NCBI GenBank assembly: GCA_951812975.1
Contig: CATOTC010000001.1
Span: 62,001 to 126,000 of the forward strand
DNA: 64,000 bases
Direction: 5' to 3'
From: an uncultured Acidimicrobiales bacterium
GTDB lineage: Bacteria > Actinomycetota > Acidimicrobiia > Acidimicrobiales > Aldehydirespiratoraceae
Every line of letters starts with the position of its first letter. Position 1 is the stretch's first letter. Below are positions 53,816 through 63,306 of this stretch, piece after piece. The notes under the pieces were generated by a model. It ran no database searches. It worked only from the letters and a program-made list of their open reading frames with translations, and was not told the DNA's origin. The translations under genes were made by a program, and so were the position numbers.

Positions 53816-54772
53816 TCAGCGGGATTCCAAGTAATCGCGCAACTGCTCGCTGCGGTGCGGGTGGCGCAGCTTCGTGAGCGTCTTGGCTTCGATCTGGCGG
53901 ATGCGTTCACGGGTCACACCGAAGGCCTCGCCCACTTCTTTGAGTGTCCGGGGCCGGTCCTCATCAAGCCCGAAACGCATCCGCACGACTTCCTGCTCCC
54001 GCTGGGAGAGCTCGCCCAGCACCTCTCGAACAGCCTCCACGAGCAGCGTGCGGGTCGCCGCGTCACCGGGGGCGACCGCGTTCTGGTCCTCCACGAAGTT
54101 GGCCAGGCTCGAATCTTCACTCTCCCCGATCGGGGAGTCGAGCGACAACAGGTCCAAAGAGATCAGAAGGATCTCTGAGACCTTCTCGATCGGCTGGTCG
54201 AGTTCCGCTGCCAGTTCTGCGACTGTCGGTTCACGCATCAGTTCCTGGCGCATCTGCCATTGCACCCGCTTCACGCGGTTGACGGTCTCGGCCACATGCA
54301 CAGGTATGCGAATGGTGCGCGACTGATCCGCGACCGCGCGGGTGATCGACTGGCGGATCCACCAAGTGGCATAGGTCGAGAACTTGAAGCCCTTGCTGTG
54401 GTCAAACTTCTCGACGGCTCGTATCAAGCCGAGATTTCCTTCTTGGATCACGTCGAGGAGGGCCATCGAGCGGCTCGCATAGCGCTTGGCGATCGATACG
54501 ACCAACCGCAGGTTCGCCTGCGTCAGTTCATCGCGTGCCGCTTCGCCGTCGCTGACCAGACGCTCGAGTCGAGTGCACTCCTCGGCGCTCAACTCCTCGC
54601 CTGTGACCGATAGTTCGGCGAGGGTCTCGGCAGCCTCTCCCCCGCGCCGGATACGAGCCGCTATCCGAACTTCCTGCTCGGGATCGAGCAGGGGCACACG
54701 GCCGATCTGCTGGAGGTACAGACGCACGGCGTCGTCGGCCGATCCCGTCTCGGAACCTGCGCCGGAAGGCAC
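53816..54772 (-). CDS. sigA: Primary-type RNA polymerase sigma factor
   Basis: About 318 aa if it starts at the GTG at 54772, which follows the dnaG stop by two bases and has GAGG five nt upstream; the ORF track begins at 54811, overlapping dnaG. Region 1.2 [28 protein letters not shown], region 2 [12 protein letters not shown] to the -10-reading segment [22 protein letters not shown], region 3 [12 protein letters not shown], and region 4 with [30 protein letters not shown] are complete. The acidic region 1.1 is missing. dnaG-sigA order is the classic macromolecular-synthesis operon. Confidence 0.92.
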   Translation of the reverse strand: MPSGAGSETGSADDAVRLYLQQIGRVPLLDPEQEVRIAARIRRGGEAAETLAELSVTGEELSAEECTRLERLVSDGEAARDELTQANLRLVVSIAKRYASRSMALLDVIQEGNLGLIRAVEKFDHSKGFKFSTYATWWIRQSITRAVADQSRTIRIPVHVAETVNRVKRVQWQMRQELMREPTVAELAAELDQPIEKVSEILLISLDLLSLDSPIGESEDSSLANFVEDQNAVAPGDAATRTLLVEAVREVLGELSQREQEVVRMRFGLDEDRPRTLKEVGEAFGVTRERIRQIEAKTLTKLRHPHRSEQLRDYLESR

Positions 54773-54774
54773 GC

Positions 54775-56628
54775 TTACCTCGCCCTCCATTCTGCGTGTC
54801 TGATCAACCACGGCAGCAGTCCGTCGACGGCGCTTCTGCGTGTCGCCGGGTCGTCGAGTCGCTCCAGCTCGGCTTTGAGCCAGGTGGCCGAGCGGCTCAC
54901 TTCGATCGCCAATTCGTCGGTTGCGCCAAAGGGGCGCAGACCGCGACCGATACCGTCGAGCGTCCTCCGACCGGCAAGGCGGGCCATCCCGGCCAGCACA
55001 TCGTCACGATCAGCGTCGAAACCTTCAACAGCCAACCGCCGCAGCAGATCGGCGGCTTGCGGTCCGCAACGCTGTGCCGCCCCCTCGAATCCATGGTCCC
55101 TCAGCGCTTGGAAAGCCTCTTGACGCACGCTGTGGCCGAACAGGTTGGCGTGCAGCCGCGCGGCCTCGCCCGGGCGGTCGATAACCAGGCGGATCGCTTC
55201 GTCCTCCGCGGCCGCGGCGTTCGAGTCCGGGAGTCTCGGCTGGTGTTGGGGAGCGTGCCCGCCCTCGTCGGGCGCATTGGGGACCTCCCGCTCCATCGCT
55301 TCGGGGGTGCCCTGTTGGCCGCGGCTCCTCGGAGCGGCCGGTTGTGGACGGGGCTTGGAGGCGAGCTCCCGCAGACTCGCCACCTCGACCCGGCAACGGT
55401 CGGCGATCTCCACGAGATACGGGTCGCGGACAAGCTCATTGGGATGTTCGGCGACGACGTCGACTGCTCGCTCCGCGGCGCGGGCCCGGCCCTCCGGACT
55501 CGACAGATCACCGGCTGCCAGGGCTCTCTCCATACGAAAACGCATGTAAGGAATGGCCTGGAGCACGGCTCTGGCCAGTTCCGCTGGGTCTTCACGGGCT
55601 ACGTCGTCGGGATCGACGCCGGGTGGCAGGTCGGCCACCCGCACATCTAGTTCGAAGCGCTGTTCCCATTCGTAGACGCGTTCGGCAGCTGCGAGTCCAG
55701 CCGAGTCGGTGTCGAATGCGAGCACCAAGCGATCGGCCGAGAACCTCTTGAGCAGCTTGATGTGCTCTTCGGTCAGCGCCGTGCCGCAAGTTGCCACAGC
55801 CCTCAAGATGTTGGCGTTGGCGAATCCGATCACGTCGGTGTAGCCCTCACAGATGATGGCTTCACCGTCCTTGACGATGCCTTCGCGGTGGGTGTGCAGC
55901 CCGTAGAGCAGCTTGCTCTTGTCGTAGACCTCTGCATCGCCGATCGTGTTCTTGTACTTGGGGCCCTCTCCACCTGGGAGTTCGCGTCCGCCGAAGCCCG
56001 TGAAATCGCCCCGCTCATCGGCGATCGGGAACATGATCCGGGCACGGAAGGCGTCTTGTCGGCGACCTGCCCTGTTGACGAACCCGAGGCCGCTGTCGGT
56101 CAGGTCGGCGGTGTTCAGTTTCAGGTGCTCCGCCAGTTCATCCCAGCTGTCGGGCGCCCAACCGAGCTTGTACTTGCTCACCACCGCGCGGTCATAGCCT
56201 CGCGAGCGCAGATAACCCCGGGCCGCGCCTGCGTCGGCCCCGTTGAGCAGCCTTTTATGGTAGAACTCGGCTGCTTTGGCCACCGCGTCGAGCAACAGCC
56301 TCCTGCGTGCCCGGGTAGTTCCCTCATTCGGTGTCGTGTAGCGCAGCTGAAAGCCGTAGCGGGACGCGAGCGACTCGACCGCGCCGACGAAGTCCAGTTT
56401 CTCGATCTCCTGGACGAAGGTGATCGCGTCGCCGCTGCGCTGACAGCCGAAACAGTAGTAGACGCCCTTCTCGGAGTTGACCGAGAGCGAGGGCGTGCGT
56501 TCACCATGCAGGGGACAACGGGCCATCCAGTTGCGGCCCGAACGCTTGATGTCGGTGTGTTCGCCGATCAGCGCGACCAGATCGGCCGCGGTTCGCACCT
56601 TGGCGATGTCGTCATGGTGAATGCCCAT
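54775..56628 (-). CDS. dnaG: DNA primase
   Basis: 617 aa from the ATG at 56628 ([24 protein letters not shown]). It makes RNA primers at the replication fork. The zinc-binding domain shows [13 protein letters not shown] and [15 protein letters not shown]. The RNA polymerase core shows [18 protein letters not shown], the Toprim motif [13 protein letters not shown] and LAFDTDSAG. The C-terminal helicase-binding part is long and ends in EWRAR*. Its stop lies just before the sigma factor start. Confidence 0.94.
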   Translation of the reverse strand: MGIHHDDIAKVRTAADLVALIGEHTDIKRSGRNWMARCPLHGERTPSLSVNSEKGVYYCFGCQRSGDAITFVQEIEKLDFVGAVESLASRYGFQLRYTTPNEGTTRARRRLLLDAVAKAAEFYHKRLLNGADAGAARGYLRSRGYDRAVVSKYKLGWAPDSWDELAEHLKLNTADLTDSGLGFVNRAGRRQDAFRARIMFPIADERGDFTGFGGRELPGGEGPKYKNTIGDAEVYDKSKLLYGLHTHREGIVKDGEAIICEGYTDVIGFANANILRAVATCGTALTEEHIKLLKRFSADRLVLAFDTDSAGLAAAERVYEWEQRFELDVRVADLPPGVDPDDVAREDPAELARAVLQAIPYMRFRMERALAAGDLSSPEGRARAAERAVDVVAEHPNELVRDPYLVEIADRCRVEVASLRELASKPRPQPAAPRSRGQQGTPEAMEREVPNAPDEGGHAPQHQPRLPDSNAAAAEDEAIRLVIDRPGEAARLHANLFGHSVRQEAFQALRDHGFEGAAQRCGPQAADLLRRLAVEGFDADRDDVLAGMARLAGRRTLDGIGRGLRPFGATDELAIEVSRSATWLKAELERLDDPATRRSAVDGLLPWLIRHAEWRAR

Positions 56629-56683
56629 CAATCCGCAAGCTAGCCGAAACCCGCGCTCACCAATAAGGGGCCCGTGGGGCAAC

Positions 56684-58012
56684 TCAGCCGAGGCGCGCCG
56701 CTAGGAACCCCTCGAGTTGATCGATCGAAATCCGCTGTTGTTCACGCGTGTCCCGTTCACGCACGGTGACGGCCCGATCATCGAGGCTGTCGAAGTCGAC
56801 GGTCACGCAGTAGGGCGTACCGATCTCATCCTGGCGGGCATAGCGTTTCCCGATCGACTGAGTCTGGTCATAGTCCGCCATCCAACGAAGCTTGACGATC
56901 TCGAAGACCTCCTGAGCCACCGATGTGAGCGTGTCCTTGTTGGACAGCGGCAGCACCGCAACCTTGTACGGCGCGAGTCTCGGATCCAGGCGCAGCACGG
57001 TGCGGACGCTGTCGTTGACCGTCTCGGTGTCGTAGGCAGCCATAAGGAAGGCCATCGCCGCCCGTGTGGCCCCTGCCGCCGGCTCGATGACATGAGGTAC
57101 GTAGTGCCGGTTGTTCGCCTGGTCGAAATACTCCAGCCGCTCCCCGGAATGGGCGGCATGGACGCTGAGGTCGAAATCACCCCGATCGGCTACGCCCTCG
57201 AGTTCGTCCCAACCCCACGGGAAACGATACTCCAGGTCTGAAGTTCCCGACGAGTAGTGGCTCAGCTCGTCGGCACCATGGGGCCGCAGGCGAATATCGG
57301 CTGGGGGAATGCCCAAGTCCAAGTACCAGTCCAGCCGCTGATCGCACCAGTACTTGAACCAATAGTCGGCCTCGTCGGGTGGAACGAAGAACTCCATCTC
57401 CATCTGCTCGAACTCGCGGGTTCGAAAGACGAAGTTTCCCGGGGTGATCTCGTTGCGGAACGACTTGCCGACCTGGGCTATGCCGAACGGTGGCTTCTTG
57501 CGGCTGGTCTGCAGCACGTTGGCGAAGTTGGTGAAGATGCCCTGGGCTGTCTCAGGGCGCAGGTAGACCTCGGCAGTCGAATCGGCCATCGGACCGGCGT
57601 GGGTCTTGAACATGAGGTTGAACTGACGGGCCTCGGTGAGGCATCCGGTGGTTCCGCAGCTTGGACAGGTCTCGGGGTCGGTGAGCTTGTCCTGGCGGTG
57701 ACGGGCGTTGCAGTTGGTGCAGTCGACCAGCGGGTCCGAGAAGTTGGCGAGGTGACCGCTCGCCTCCCAGACCTGGGGTGGAGAGAGGATCGAGGCGTCG
57801 AGACCGACCACATCATGGCGGTGCTGCACCATCGAGCGCCACCAGGCATCCTTGACGTTGCGCAACAGCAGAACACCGAGCGGTCCGTAGTCGTACGTGG
57901 AACGGAAACCGCCGTAGATCTCGGCTGACTGGAAGACAAATCCACGGCGCTTGGATAGGTTCACTATCTTGTCGAACAGACCTGGCTCGTCGAACAGTTC
58001 TGGGTCAGCCAT
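56684..58012 (-). CDS. glyS: Glycyl-tRNA synthetase, alpha2 type
   Basis: 442 aa class II synthetase of the eukaryote/actinobacterial single-chain form. It charges tRNA-Gly. Motif 1 region KDAWWRSMVQ, the Cys/His zinc-like cluster VDCTNCNARHRQ...CPSCGTTGC, motif 2 region FAQVGKSFRNEITPGNFVFRTREFEQMEMEFFVPP, and motif 3 with the C-terminal anticodon-binding domain (APYKVAVLPLSN, IGKRYARQDEIGTPYCVTVDFDSL) are in place. It lies just upstream of dnaG in the same direction with a 55-bp gap. Confidence 0.94.
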   Translation of the reverse strand: MADPELFDEPGLFDKIVNLSKRRGFVFQSAEIYGGFRSTYDYGPLGVLLLRNVKDAWWRSMVQHRHDVVGLDASILSPPQVWEASGHLANFSDPLVDCTNCNARHRQDKLTDPETCPSCGTTGCLTEARQFNLMFKTHAGPMADSTAEVYLRPETAQGIFTNFANVLQTSRKKPPFGIAQVGKSFRNEITPGNFVFRTREFEQMEMEFFVPPDEADYWFKYWCDQRLDWYLDLGIPPADIRLRPHGADELSHYSSGTSDLEYRFPWGWDELEGVADRGDFDLSVHAAHSGERLEYFDQANNRHYVPHVIEPAAGATRAAMAFLMAAYDTETVNDSVRTVLRLDPRLAPYKVAVLPLSNKDTLTSVAQEVFEIVKLRWMADYDQTQSIGKRYARQDEIGTPYCVTVDFDSLDDRAVTVRERDTREQQRISIDQLEGFLAARLG

Positions 58013-58041
58013 GGCCGAGAGGCTACCGGAGGCGCGCTGAT

Positions 58042-58983
58042 ATGGAGTCCATGCGAACCAACGATCCCCCGGGTGGCGACCCGACCGCTGTGTTCGGTCG
58101 CCGTTGTTCTGCCTACATCATTGATTTCATCATCCTGCTGGTTGTCGTAGTGATCGCCATCTCTTCGTTTGCCACGTTGGAAGAGTTCGATGATCCCGAT
58201 TCGGCCGCCGAGGTGTGTAGAGAATTTGAGGACTTGAAAGCTGACGACCTCTGCTTCAATGTCGAGTCGAGCGTGTTCGTGCTTGAAGCCGACGCGATCG
58301 GCTATATCGCAATCCTCGTCATCGCTGTTGCGGCCCTGAACTCGGTCATCATTTCTACGATCACCGGTGGTTCTCTGGGCAAACTCGCGGTCGGCATTCG
58401 CGTCGTCGACAAATCAACGTTCGAGAGAACCGGCTTTCTCAAACACCTGCTCCGCTGGATCCTGCTGATTGTGGACACGTTCCCGTGGTTCCTGTTGGTG
58501 CCACTCACGGGGCTCATCTTGGGGCTGGCCTCCAGAGGGCACCGCCGTGTCGGTGACTTCGCCGCCGGTACTCTGGTAGTCGAGAAGAGACATGTCGGCA
58601 GACCCGCGCTAGTCCCCGGAGTCAACGAGGCCGCGGTGTCGCCCGTAGGGTTGCCGGGCCTGTGGGACCCACCAGTTCAACCGCCGCCGACACAACCGCC
58701 GCCGACACAGCCGCCGCCCACCGAACCGATTGCACCCGAGCCAATCGCAGAGCAGCCCACCACAGCGGCCCACCCGGAACCCGACACCTCAGGCGTTCAC
58801 GAACCGCACGCAGGTGGCACACCAGAGCCTGACCTTGCCGGTCAAGCCCAAGGCGCACAGCCGGGAGTCGACGCACCAACCTGGGACACGGCGCGCGACA
58901 CCTACATCCAATGGGACCACGATCTTGAGGCGTGGATGGAATGGGACGAGTCTCAGGGACGCTGGATCCCCATCAGTCAGTAA
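58042..58983 (+). CDS. RDD-family membrane protein with Pro-rich tail
   Basis: 313 aa. Residues 15-175 form an RDD domain: the Arg in FGRRCSAYIIDFIILLVVVVIAI, and GGSLGKLAVGIRVVDK after the second helix pair. Three or four membrane helices. The C-terminal cytoplasmic tail has PPPTQ repeated about three times, then a region ending in YIQWDHDLEAWMEWDESQGRWIPIS, which resembles a Trp-rich actinobacterial tail motif. Function unclear; some RDD proteins are ion exchangers. It is divergent from glyS (29 bp) and converges on recO (20 bp). Confidence 0.82.
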   Translation: MESMRTNDPPGGDPTAVFGRRCSAYIIDFIILLVVVVIAISSFATLEEFDDPDSAAEVCREFEDLKADDLCFNVESSVFVLEADAIGYIAILVIAVAALNSVIISTITGGSLGKLAVGIRVVDKSTFERTGFLKHLLRWILLIVDTFPWFLLVPLTGLILGLASRGHRRVGDFAAGTLVVEKRHVGRPALVPGVNEAAVSPVGLPGLWDPPVQPPPTQPPPTQPPPTEPIAPEPIAEQPTTAAHPEPDTSGVHEPHAGGTPEPDLAGQAQGAQPGVDAPTWDTARDTYIQWDHDLEAWMEWDESQGRWIPISQ

Positions 58984-59002
58984 TCGTTGCAACCCGCTCG
59001 GC

Positions 59003-59731
59003 TCAGGTCTGGTCCAGCACGGCGATGGACCGCAGTCGCCGCTCCAAGTGGTGCTCCAACAGAGCGGTCGCCAGCGCTTCAACTTCAGTCGACGCGCCCG
59101 ACGGTGAGGTCGACTCCTCGGCGAGCACGCTGCCCAGTCCACCGCCGAGGATCCGCCTCATCAGATCGACAGCCTCCGCAGAGACGGGGCGTCCGCGACG
59201 GCACCGGCGGCAGAGCACACCTCCATCGTCGAGATCGAAGGCCACAAGCTCGGCCTGCGTTCCGCACCTGTAGCAGACGTCGAGTTGCGGCTGCAGACCC
59301 TCATGGGCCAGGAGCTTCAGGAAGAAGGCGGCGACCACCAGGCCGCTGTCGCGTTCGGCGAGGGTACTGAGCGCCTTGACCAGCATGACATGAAGCACCC
59401 GGTCCGGTTCCCGGTCTTGTGCAACCCCCTCGACCGCCTCGAGCAGCGCCTGGGCACGTGCGAAACGCTGCGGATCGCCGCGCAGCGAGACGAACCGCGA
59501 GATCGTCTCAACCTGGGTGATGGTGTCGAGGTCACTGCGTCCTCGATACATCTGGATCGACACATGGCTCAACGGTTCAAGGCGCGCCCCGAACTTGGAT
59601 TTTGTTCGACGGACCCCTTTGGCGACGCCGCGGACCTTGCCGTTGTCGTAAGTGTGGAGACTGACGATCCGGTCAGCCTCGCCGAGCTTCCAGGATCGCA
59701 ATACCACAGCCTGATCCCGGTAGAGGCTCAT
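59003..59731 (-). CDS. recO: DNA repair protein RecO
   Basis: 242 aa from the ATG at 59731 (MSLYRDQAVVLRSWKLGEADRIVSL); the ORF track's 90 upstream codons are uppS in another frame. RecO anneals DNA and loads RecA with RecR in gap repair. The N-terminal OB fold is followed by helices and the zinc-finger CYRCGTQ...GVLCRRCR typical of the family. A one-base gap separates it from the uppS stop, so both are one transcript. Confidence 0.9.
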   Translation of the reverse strand: MSLYRDQAVVLRSWKLGEADRIVSLHTYDNGKVRGVAKGVRRTKSKFGARLEPLSHVSIQMYRGRSDLDTITQVETISRFVSLRGDPQRFARAQALLEAVEGVAQDREPDRVLHVMLVKALSTLAERDSGLVVAAFFLKLLAHEGLQPQLDVCYRCGTQAELVAFDLDDGGVLCRRCRRGRPVSAEAVDLMRRILGGGLGSVLAEESTSPSGASTEVEALATALLEHHLERRLRSIAVLDQT

Positions 59732-59732
59732 C

Positions 59733-60458
59733 TCAGCCGCCGCCGTCGACCCCGCCGAAACGGCGGTCCCGGTCCTGGAACTCTCTGATGGCCGCGAAGA
59801 ACTCCCGGCGTTGGAACTCCGGCCAGGGAGTGTCGGTGAACACCAACTCGCTGTAGGCCAGTTCCCACAACAGGAAATTCGAGATGCGGTACTCGCCGGA
59901 CGTGCGGATGACCAGGTCCGGGTCGGGCATCTGGGGGTCGTAGAGATTCCGGGCGATGGTCGATTCGGTGATCTTCTCGGGAGCTGTGCCCGAAGCCGCA
60001 ATCCGACGCACCGCGTCGACTATCTCGGCACGCCCGCCGTAGTTGAAGGCGATGGTGAAGGTGAGCTTGCGGTTCTTCTCCGTCAGCTCCGACGCCTCGT
60101 CCATGCGCCGTATCAGACGCTTCGGAACCCGCCAGTCTCGACGACCGACGAAGCGGATCCGCACACCCCGTTCGTTGAGCTCATCACGTCGACGCAACAG
60201 GATCTCTTCGTTGAAGTTGATCAGGAACCGCACCTCGTCACGGGGTCGCCTCCAGTTCTCGGTGCTGAAGGCGTACACCGTCAGCCACTCAACCCCAATT
60301 TCGAGGCAGGCATCGACGACGTCGAACAAAGAGTGTTCACCGGCGCGGTGACCCTCGGTACGGGGCAGACCCCGCGCCTGGGCCCATCGGCCGTTGCCGT
60401 CCATCACACAGGCGATGTGACGGGGGATCCGATTCAGATCGAGCAGATCGGCTGGCAC
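59733..60458 (-). CDS. uppS: Isoprenyl transferase (undecaprenyl-diphosphate synthase-like)
   Basis: 241 aa from a GTG at 60458 (VPADLLDLNRIPRHIACVMDGNGRWAQARG). It builds long polyprenyl diphosphate carriers for wall synthesis. The catalytic Asp is in MDGNGRWA. Other motifs are GHRAGEHSLFDVVDAC, VEWLTVYAFSTENWRRP, FTIAFNYGGRAEIVDA and PDLVIRTSGEYRISNFLLWELAYSELVF. The ORF track's start at 60728 is 90 codons too far upstream. Divergent from the dinG remnant. Confidence 0.92.
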   Translation of the reverse strand: MPADLLDLNRIPRHIACVMDGNGRWAQARGLPRTEGHRAGEHSLFDVVDACLEIGVEWLTVYAFSTENWRRPRDEVRFLINFNEEILLRRRDELNERGVRIRFVGRRDWRVPKRLIRRMDEASELTEKNRKLTFTIAFNYGGRAEIVDAVRRIAASGTAPEKITESTIARNLYDPQMPDPDLVIRTSGEYRISNFLLWELAYSELVFTDTPWPEFQRREFFAAIREFQDRDRRFGGVDGGG

Positions 60459-60597
60459 GCAGTAGAACCTATCGGGTCGGAGCGCCCGGCTAATCGACCG
60501 TCGAACGAACCCGACGGCCGGTTCTCCAAGAACAGTCCGCGCGGTGCCTATGGTCGGGATCTGAGACCGTTGGGAACGCACGAAAGCCCACCTGCCA

Positions 60598-61054
60598 TGA
60601 AGATCACCGAGACTGCTGTTGAACTGCTCGCCGAGGTCACCGCCGGTCTGCCCGACGGCGGTGAGCAGCGCTCGGGACAGATCGAGATGACAGCAGCGGT
60701 CGCAGAAGCTCTGGTGAGCGACGGCCATGTCGTGGTGCAGGCGGGCACCGGAACCGGGAAGTCACTCGCCTACCTGGTTCCCATCGTCGTGTCGGGCCGC
60801 AAGGTCGTGGTGGCCACTGCAACCAAGGCACTGCAGGACCAACTGGCCGGCAAAGACCTGCCCCTGGTGTCGAGCCGGCTCCCCGCACCGATCGACTTCG
60901 CCGTTCTCAAGGGTCGCTCCAACTACCTCTGCCTGCAACGCCTCAACGAAGCGGAATCCGACCAGACCCTCAGCCTCGGGCTCTCCCCCCGATGCGCCGC
61001 ACCAGAGACCGTTCCGAAGCCGAGAGCTTTCTACAAGCGCTGCAGAACAACTAG
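60598..61054 (+). pseudogene. dinG: DinG-like helicase with large internal deletion
   Basis: Starting at the ATG at 60598, about 125 codons match the N-terminus of DinG: RSGQIEMTAAVAEALVSDG, Walker A VVQAGTGTGKSLAYLVP, ATATKALQDQL and LKGRSNYLCLQRLNEA. In the next 60 bases the frame loses similarity. In another frame SPPMRRTRDRSEAESFLQAL ends at a TAG at 61052-61054, which looks like the normal C-terminus of such proteins. About 500 codons between are missing (family usually over 600). The last stop overlaps the era stop at CTAG, as two intact convergent genes would. Either a true deletion or an assembly gap. Confidence 0.78.
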
Positions 61055-61932
61055 TAGCCGAGGCGTTGGACAAGTTCGGGGCGGCGCTGCCAGTTCTTCT
61101 CGACCTTTACGAAGAGTTCGATGAAGACGTCCTCGCCTATCTCGGCACGAACAGCCGTGCCGACCTTCTTGAGCACCTCTCCACCCTTCCCGATCACCAT
61201 CGGTTTCTGGGATTCTCGTTCAACGAGGATCTCGCAGCGGATCCGGGGCCATTCCCATTCAGTGACCCTGGTAGCGACACTGTGCGGGAGTTCGTCACGG
61301 GTGAGGGCCAGCAGTTTCTCGCGCACGAGCTCGGCCACCCAGAACTCATCACCGACATCGGTGACCATCCCGGGGGGATACAGACGAGGCCCCGAAGGCA
61401 TCCTGGTGGTCAGGTAGGAGACCAGGTCCTCGATTCCGTCGCCCGTTCGTCCGCTCACCGGGAACCATTGGGCCGCGTCGAGGTCAGACGTCGCCGCGAG
61501 CTGCTCGGCGATCTGGTGACGCGAGGCGATGTCGGACTTCGTCACGACTATCACAGAGTCTTTGGACAGGCGCTCAGCTATAGCGGCGTCACCCCGGCCG
61601 TACGGGGCGGTCGCGTCGAGCACGAAGCACACGACATCGACCTGTGAACTCGCCTGGTTGGCGGTGGCATTGAGGCTGGATCCCAAGGCGGTCCGGGGCT
61701 TGTGGATGCCGGGGGTGTCCACGAACACGAGCTGTGCACCAGGGCGGTCGAGGACCCCGCGGACCTGGGTGCGGGTCGTTTGGGGCTTGTCGGAGACGAT
61801 CGACACCTTGAGACCGAGGATCTTGTTGAGCAGGGTCGACTTTCCGGCGTTGGGACGGCCGAGAAGCGTCACGAAACCCGAGCGCTCGCAGGCAAGTTCA
61901 CCTCGCTGCGTGTCTGGGCGCTCAGTGGCCAT
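61051..61932 (-). CDS. era: GTPase Era
   Basis: 293 aa from the ATG at 61932 (MATERPDTQRGELACERSG), overlapping the corC-like stop by 11 bases; the ORF track's earlier start at 61962 is less likely. Era binds 16S rRNA and helps 30S maturation. G1 is GRPNAGKST, G3 DTPGIHKP, G4 VTKSD. The C-terminal KH domain shows ILVERESQKPMVIGKGGEVLKKVGTAVRAEIGE. Confidence 0.94.
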   Translation of the reverse strand: MATERPDTQRGELACERSGFVTLLGRPNAGKSTLLNKILGLKVSIVSDKPQTTRTQVRGVLDRPGAQLVFVDTPGIHKPRTALGSSLNATANQASSQVDVVCFVLDATAPYGRGDAAIAERLSKDSVIVVTKSDIASRHQIAEQLAATSDLDAAQWFPVSGRTGDGIEDLVSYLTTRMPSGPRLYPPGMVTDVGDEFWVAELVREKLLALTRDELPHSVATRVTEWEWPRIRCEILVERESQKPMVIGKGGEVLKKVGTAVRAEIGEDVFIELFVKVEKNWQRRPELVQRLGY

Positions 61933-62833
61933 CGGCGGTGCTGGTCCGACCGAGCAGTTCAACGGGCGTGAGGCGCACCTTGGTGATTCGGCGGCCCTCC
62001 ATGCGTTCGACCCTCAAGAGCACGCCGCCCTGTTCGATTGACTCGCCAACCGTCGGGACGTGACCCAGAGTGCTGAAGATCAATCCCCCCACCGTGTCCC
62101 AGTCCCCCTCACCGAGTTCTGATCTCACCAGGGAATTGAGTTGATCGACCGGCATCCTTCCGTGGACCAGCACCTCCCCGCCCACAAGAGGCTCGACTAG
62201 GGGCTCCTCAACATCGAACTCGTCGACGATCTCGCCGACCAGCTCCTCCACCACGTCTTCAAGGGTGACCAGACCGGCGGTTCCGCCATACTCGTCAACC
62301 GCGATCGCGAGGTGGTAGCGGCCCGCTTGCATTTCCCGCAACAGGACCCCCGCCTGCTTCGTCTCGGGCACGAAACGTGCGCGGCGCATGAGTGTCGCTA
62401 CAAGCTGATCGCCCCGCCCCGCCCGTTCCGCACGGGTCAGGTCCTTCATCAGGCACACACCCACGATGTCGTCGAGGTCCTCGCCGAAAACGGGAAGTCG
62501 ACTCAACCCCTTGTCGATAGCGAGATCGACGACCGCGGCAATGCCCAGATCCGATGCCACCGCGACCATGTCAGGACGGGGCACCATCACCTCCCGCACG
62601 ATCGTGTCGTCCAGTGCGAAAACGGACTCGATCAGTTCCCGCTCCTCATCATCGATCACATCATCAGCAGCGGCGGCCTCGGTGAGCGCCATCAATTCGT
62701 CCTCCGAGGCGACCGGAGCTTCGAAGCGCTTCACCGACAGCCGTTTGGGGATGCGGTCGGCGAGGGTCAGCGCGACACCGGCCACCATCCCCGCTGCCAG
62801 AGACACAACAACGGTCAACACGATCCAGATCAT
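61922..62833 (-). CDS. CBS-domain CorC/HlyC-type protein
   Basis: 303 aa. One N-terminal membrane segment ([24 protein letters not shown]), then a pair of CBS domains (VREVMVPRPDMVAVASDLG, LPVFGEDLDDIVGVCLMKDL, FVPETKQAGVLLREMQAG, YHLAIAVDEYGGTAGLVTLEDVVEELVGEI) and a C-terminal CorC/HlyC domain. Members are linked to magnesium or cobalt efflux. It is part of the phoH-ybeY-era cluster, as in other actinobacteria; its stop overlaps the era start. Confidence 0.9.
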   Translation of the reverse strand: MIWIVLTVVVSLAAGMVAGVALTLADRIPKRLSVKRFEAPVASEDELMALTEAAAADDVIDDEERELIESVFALDDTIVREVMVPRPDMVAVASDLGIAAVVDLAIDKGLSRLPVFGEDLDDIVGVCLMKDLTRAERAGRGDQLVATLMRRARFVPETKQAGVLLREMQAGRYHLAIAVDEYGGTAGLVTLEDVVEELVGEIVDEFDVEEPLVEPLVGGEVLVHGRMPVDQLNSLVRSELGEGDWDTVGGLIFSTLGHVPTVGESIEQGGVLLRVERMEGRRITKVRLTPVELLGRTSTADGH

Positions 62834-63306
62834 GCGCGGCGGTGGTGCCGACCCAGAAGAGCCTGCTCGCAGGACTGCATCCGAGTCGTCGTCGGTGTGT
62901 CGTAGTGGTCGTGGCCGAGCACATGCAGCACGCCATGAACTATCAGCAGTGCCAGTTCGTCATCAAGGGACCCGTCGTGGCCTGGGAGGCCCTCATGGTC
63001 GCCTGCTTGAGCCGCAGCCCGAGCCGGACACACGACCACATCACCGATCAGGGACTCACCCAGCTCGGCAGCATCTGGACCGTCGAGGGGAAACGACAGA
63101 ACGTCGGTGGCGTGATTCTCTCCCATGTGCCGGGCATTCAGCTCTGTCATCGAAGGTTCGTCAACAAAGATCAGATTGAGTTCGCCGTTCGTGACTCCCG
63201 ACGTCTCGAGGGACTGTGCAGCAAGCCGCTGCCAGCGACACGTATCGATTTCGATGGCGTCCTGCTCGTTGAGCACCACTACCATCGGGCCGGGCGAGTC
63301 GTTCAC
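62830..63306 (-). CDS. ybeY: rRNA maturation RNase YbeY
   Basis: 158 aa from a GTG at 63306, or 151 aa from the Met at residue 8. The zinc motif [11 protein letters not shown] near residue 125 and the middle [22 protein letters not shown] are diagnostic. YbeY acts in 16S rRNA 3'-end processing and quality control. Its start overlaps the phoH stop and its stop overlaps the corC-like start. Confidence 0.93.
   Translation of the reverse strand: MNDSPGPMVVVLNEQDAIEIDTCRWQRLAAQSLETSGVTNGELNLIFVDEPSMTELNARHMGENHATDVLSFPLDGPDAAELGESLIGDVVVCPARAAAQAGDHEGLPGHDGSLDDELALLIVHGVLHVLGHDHYDTPTTTRMQSCEQALLGRHHRRA

Noticed and set aside
59811-61124. 437-aa plus-strand ORF joining uppS antisense to dinG
   Set aside because: The part before 60598 is antisense to uppS. 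Only the DinG-like section is real, and it is a remnant.
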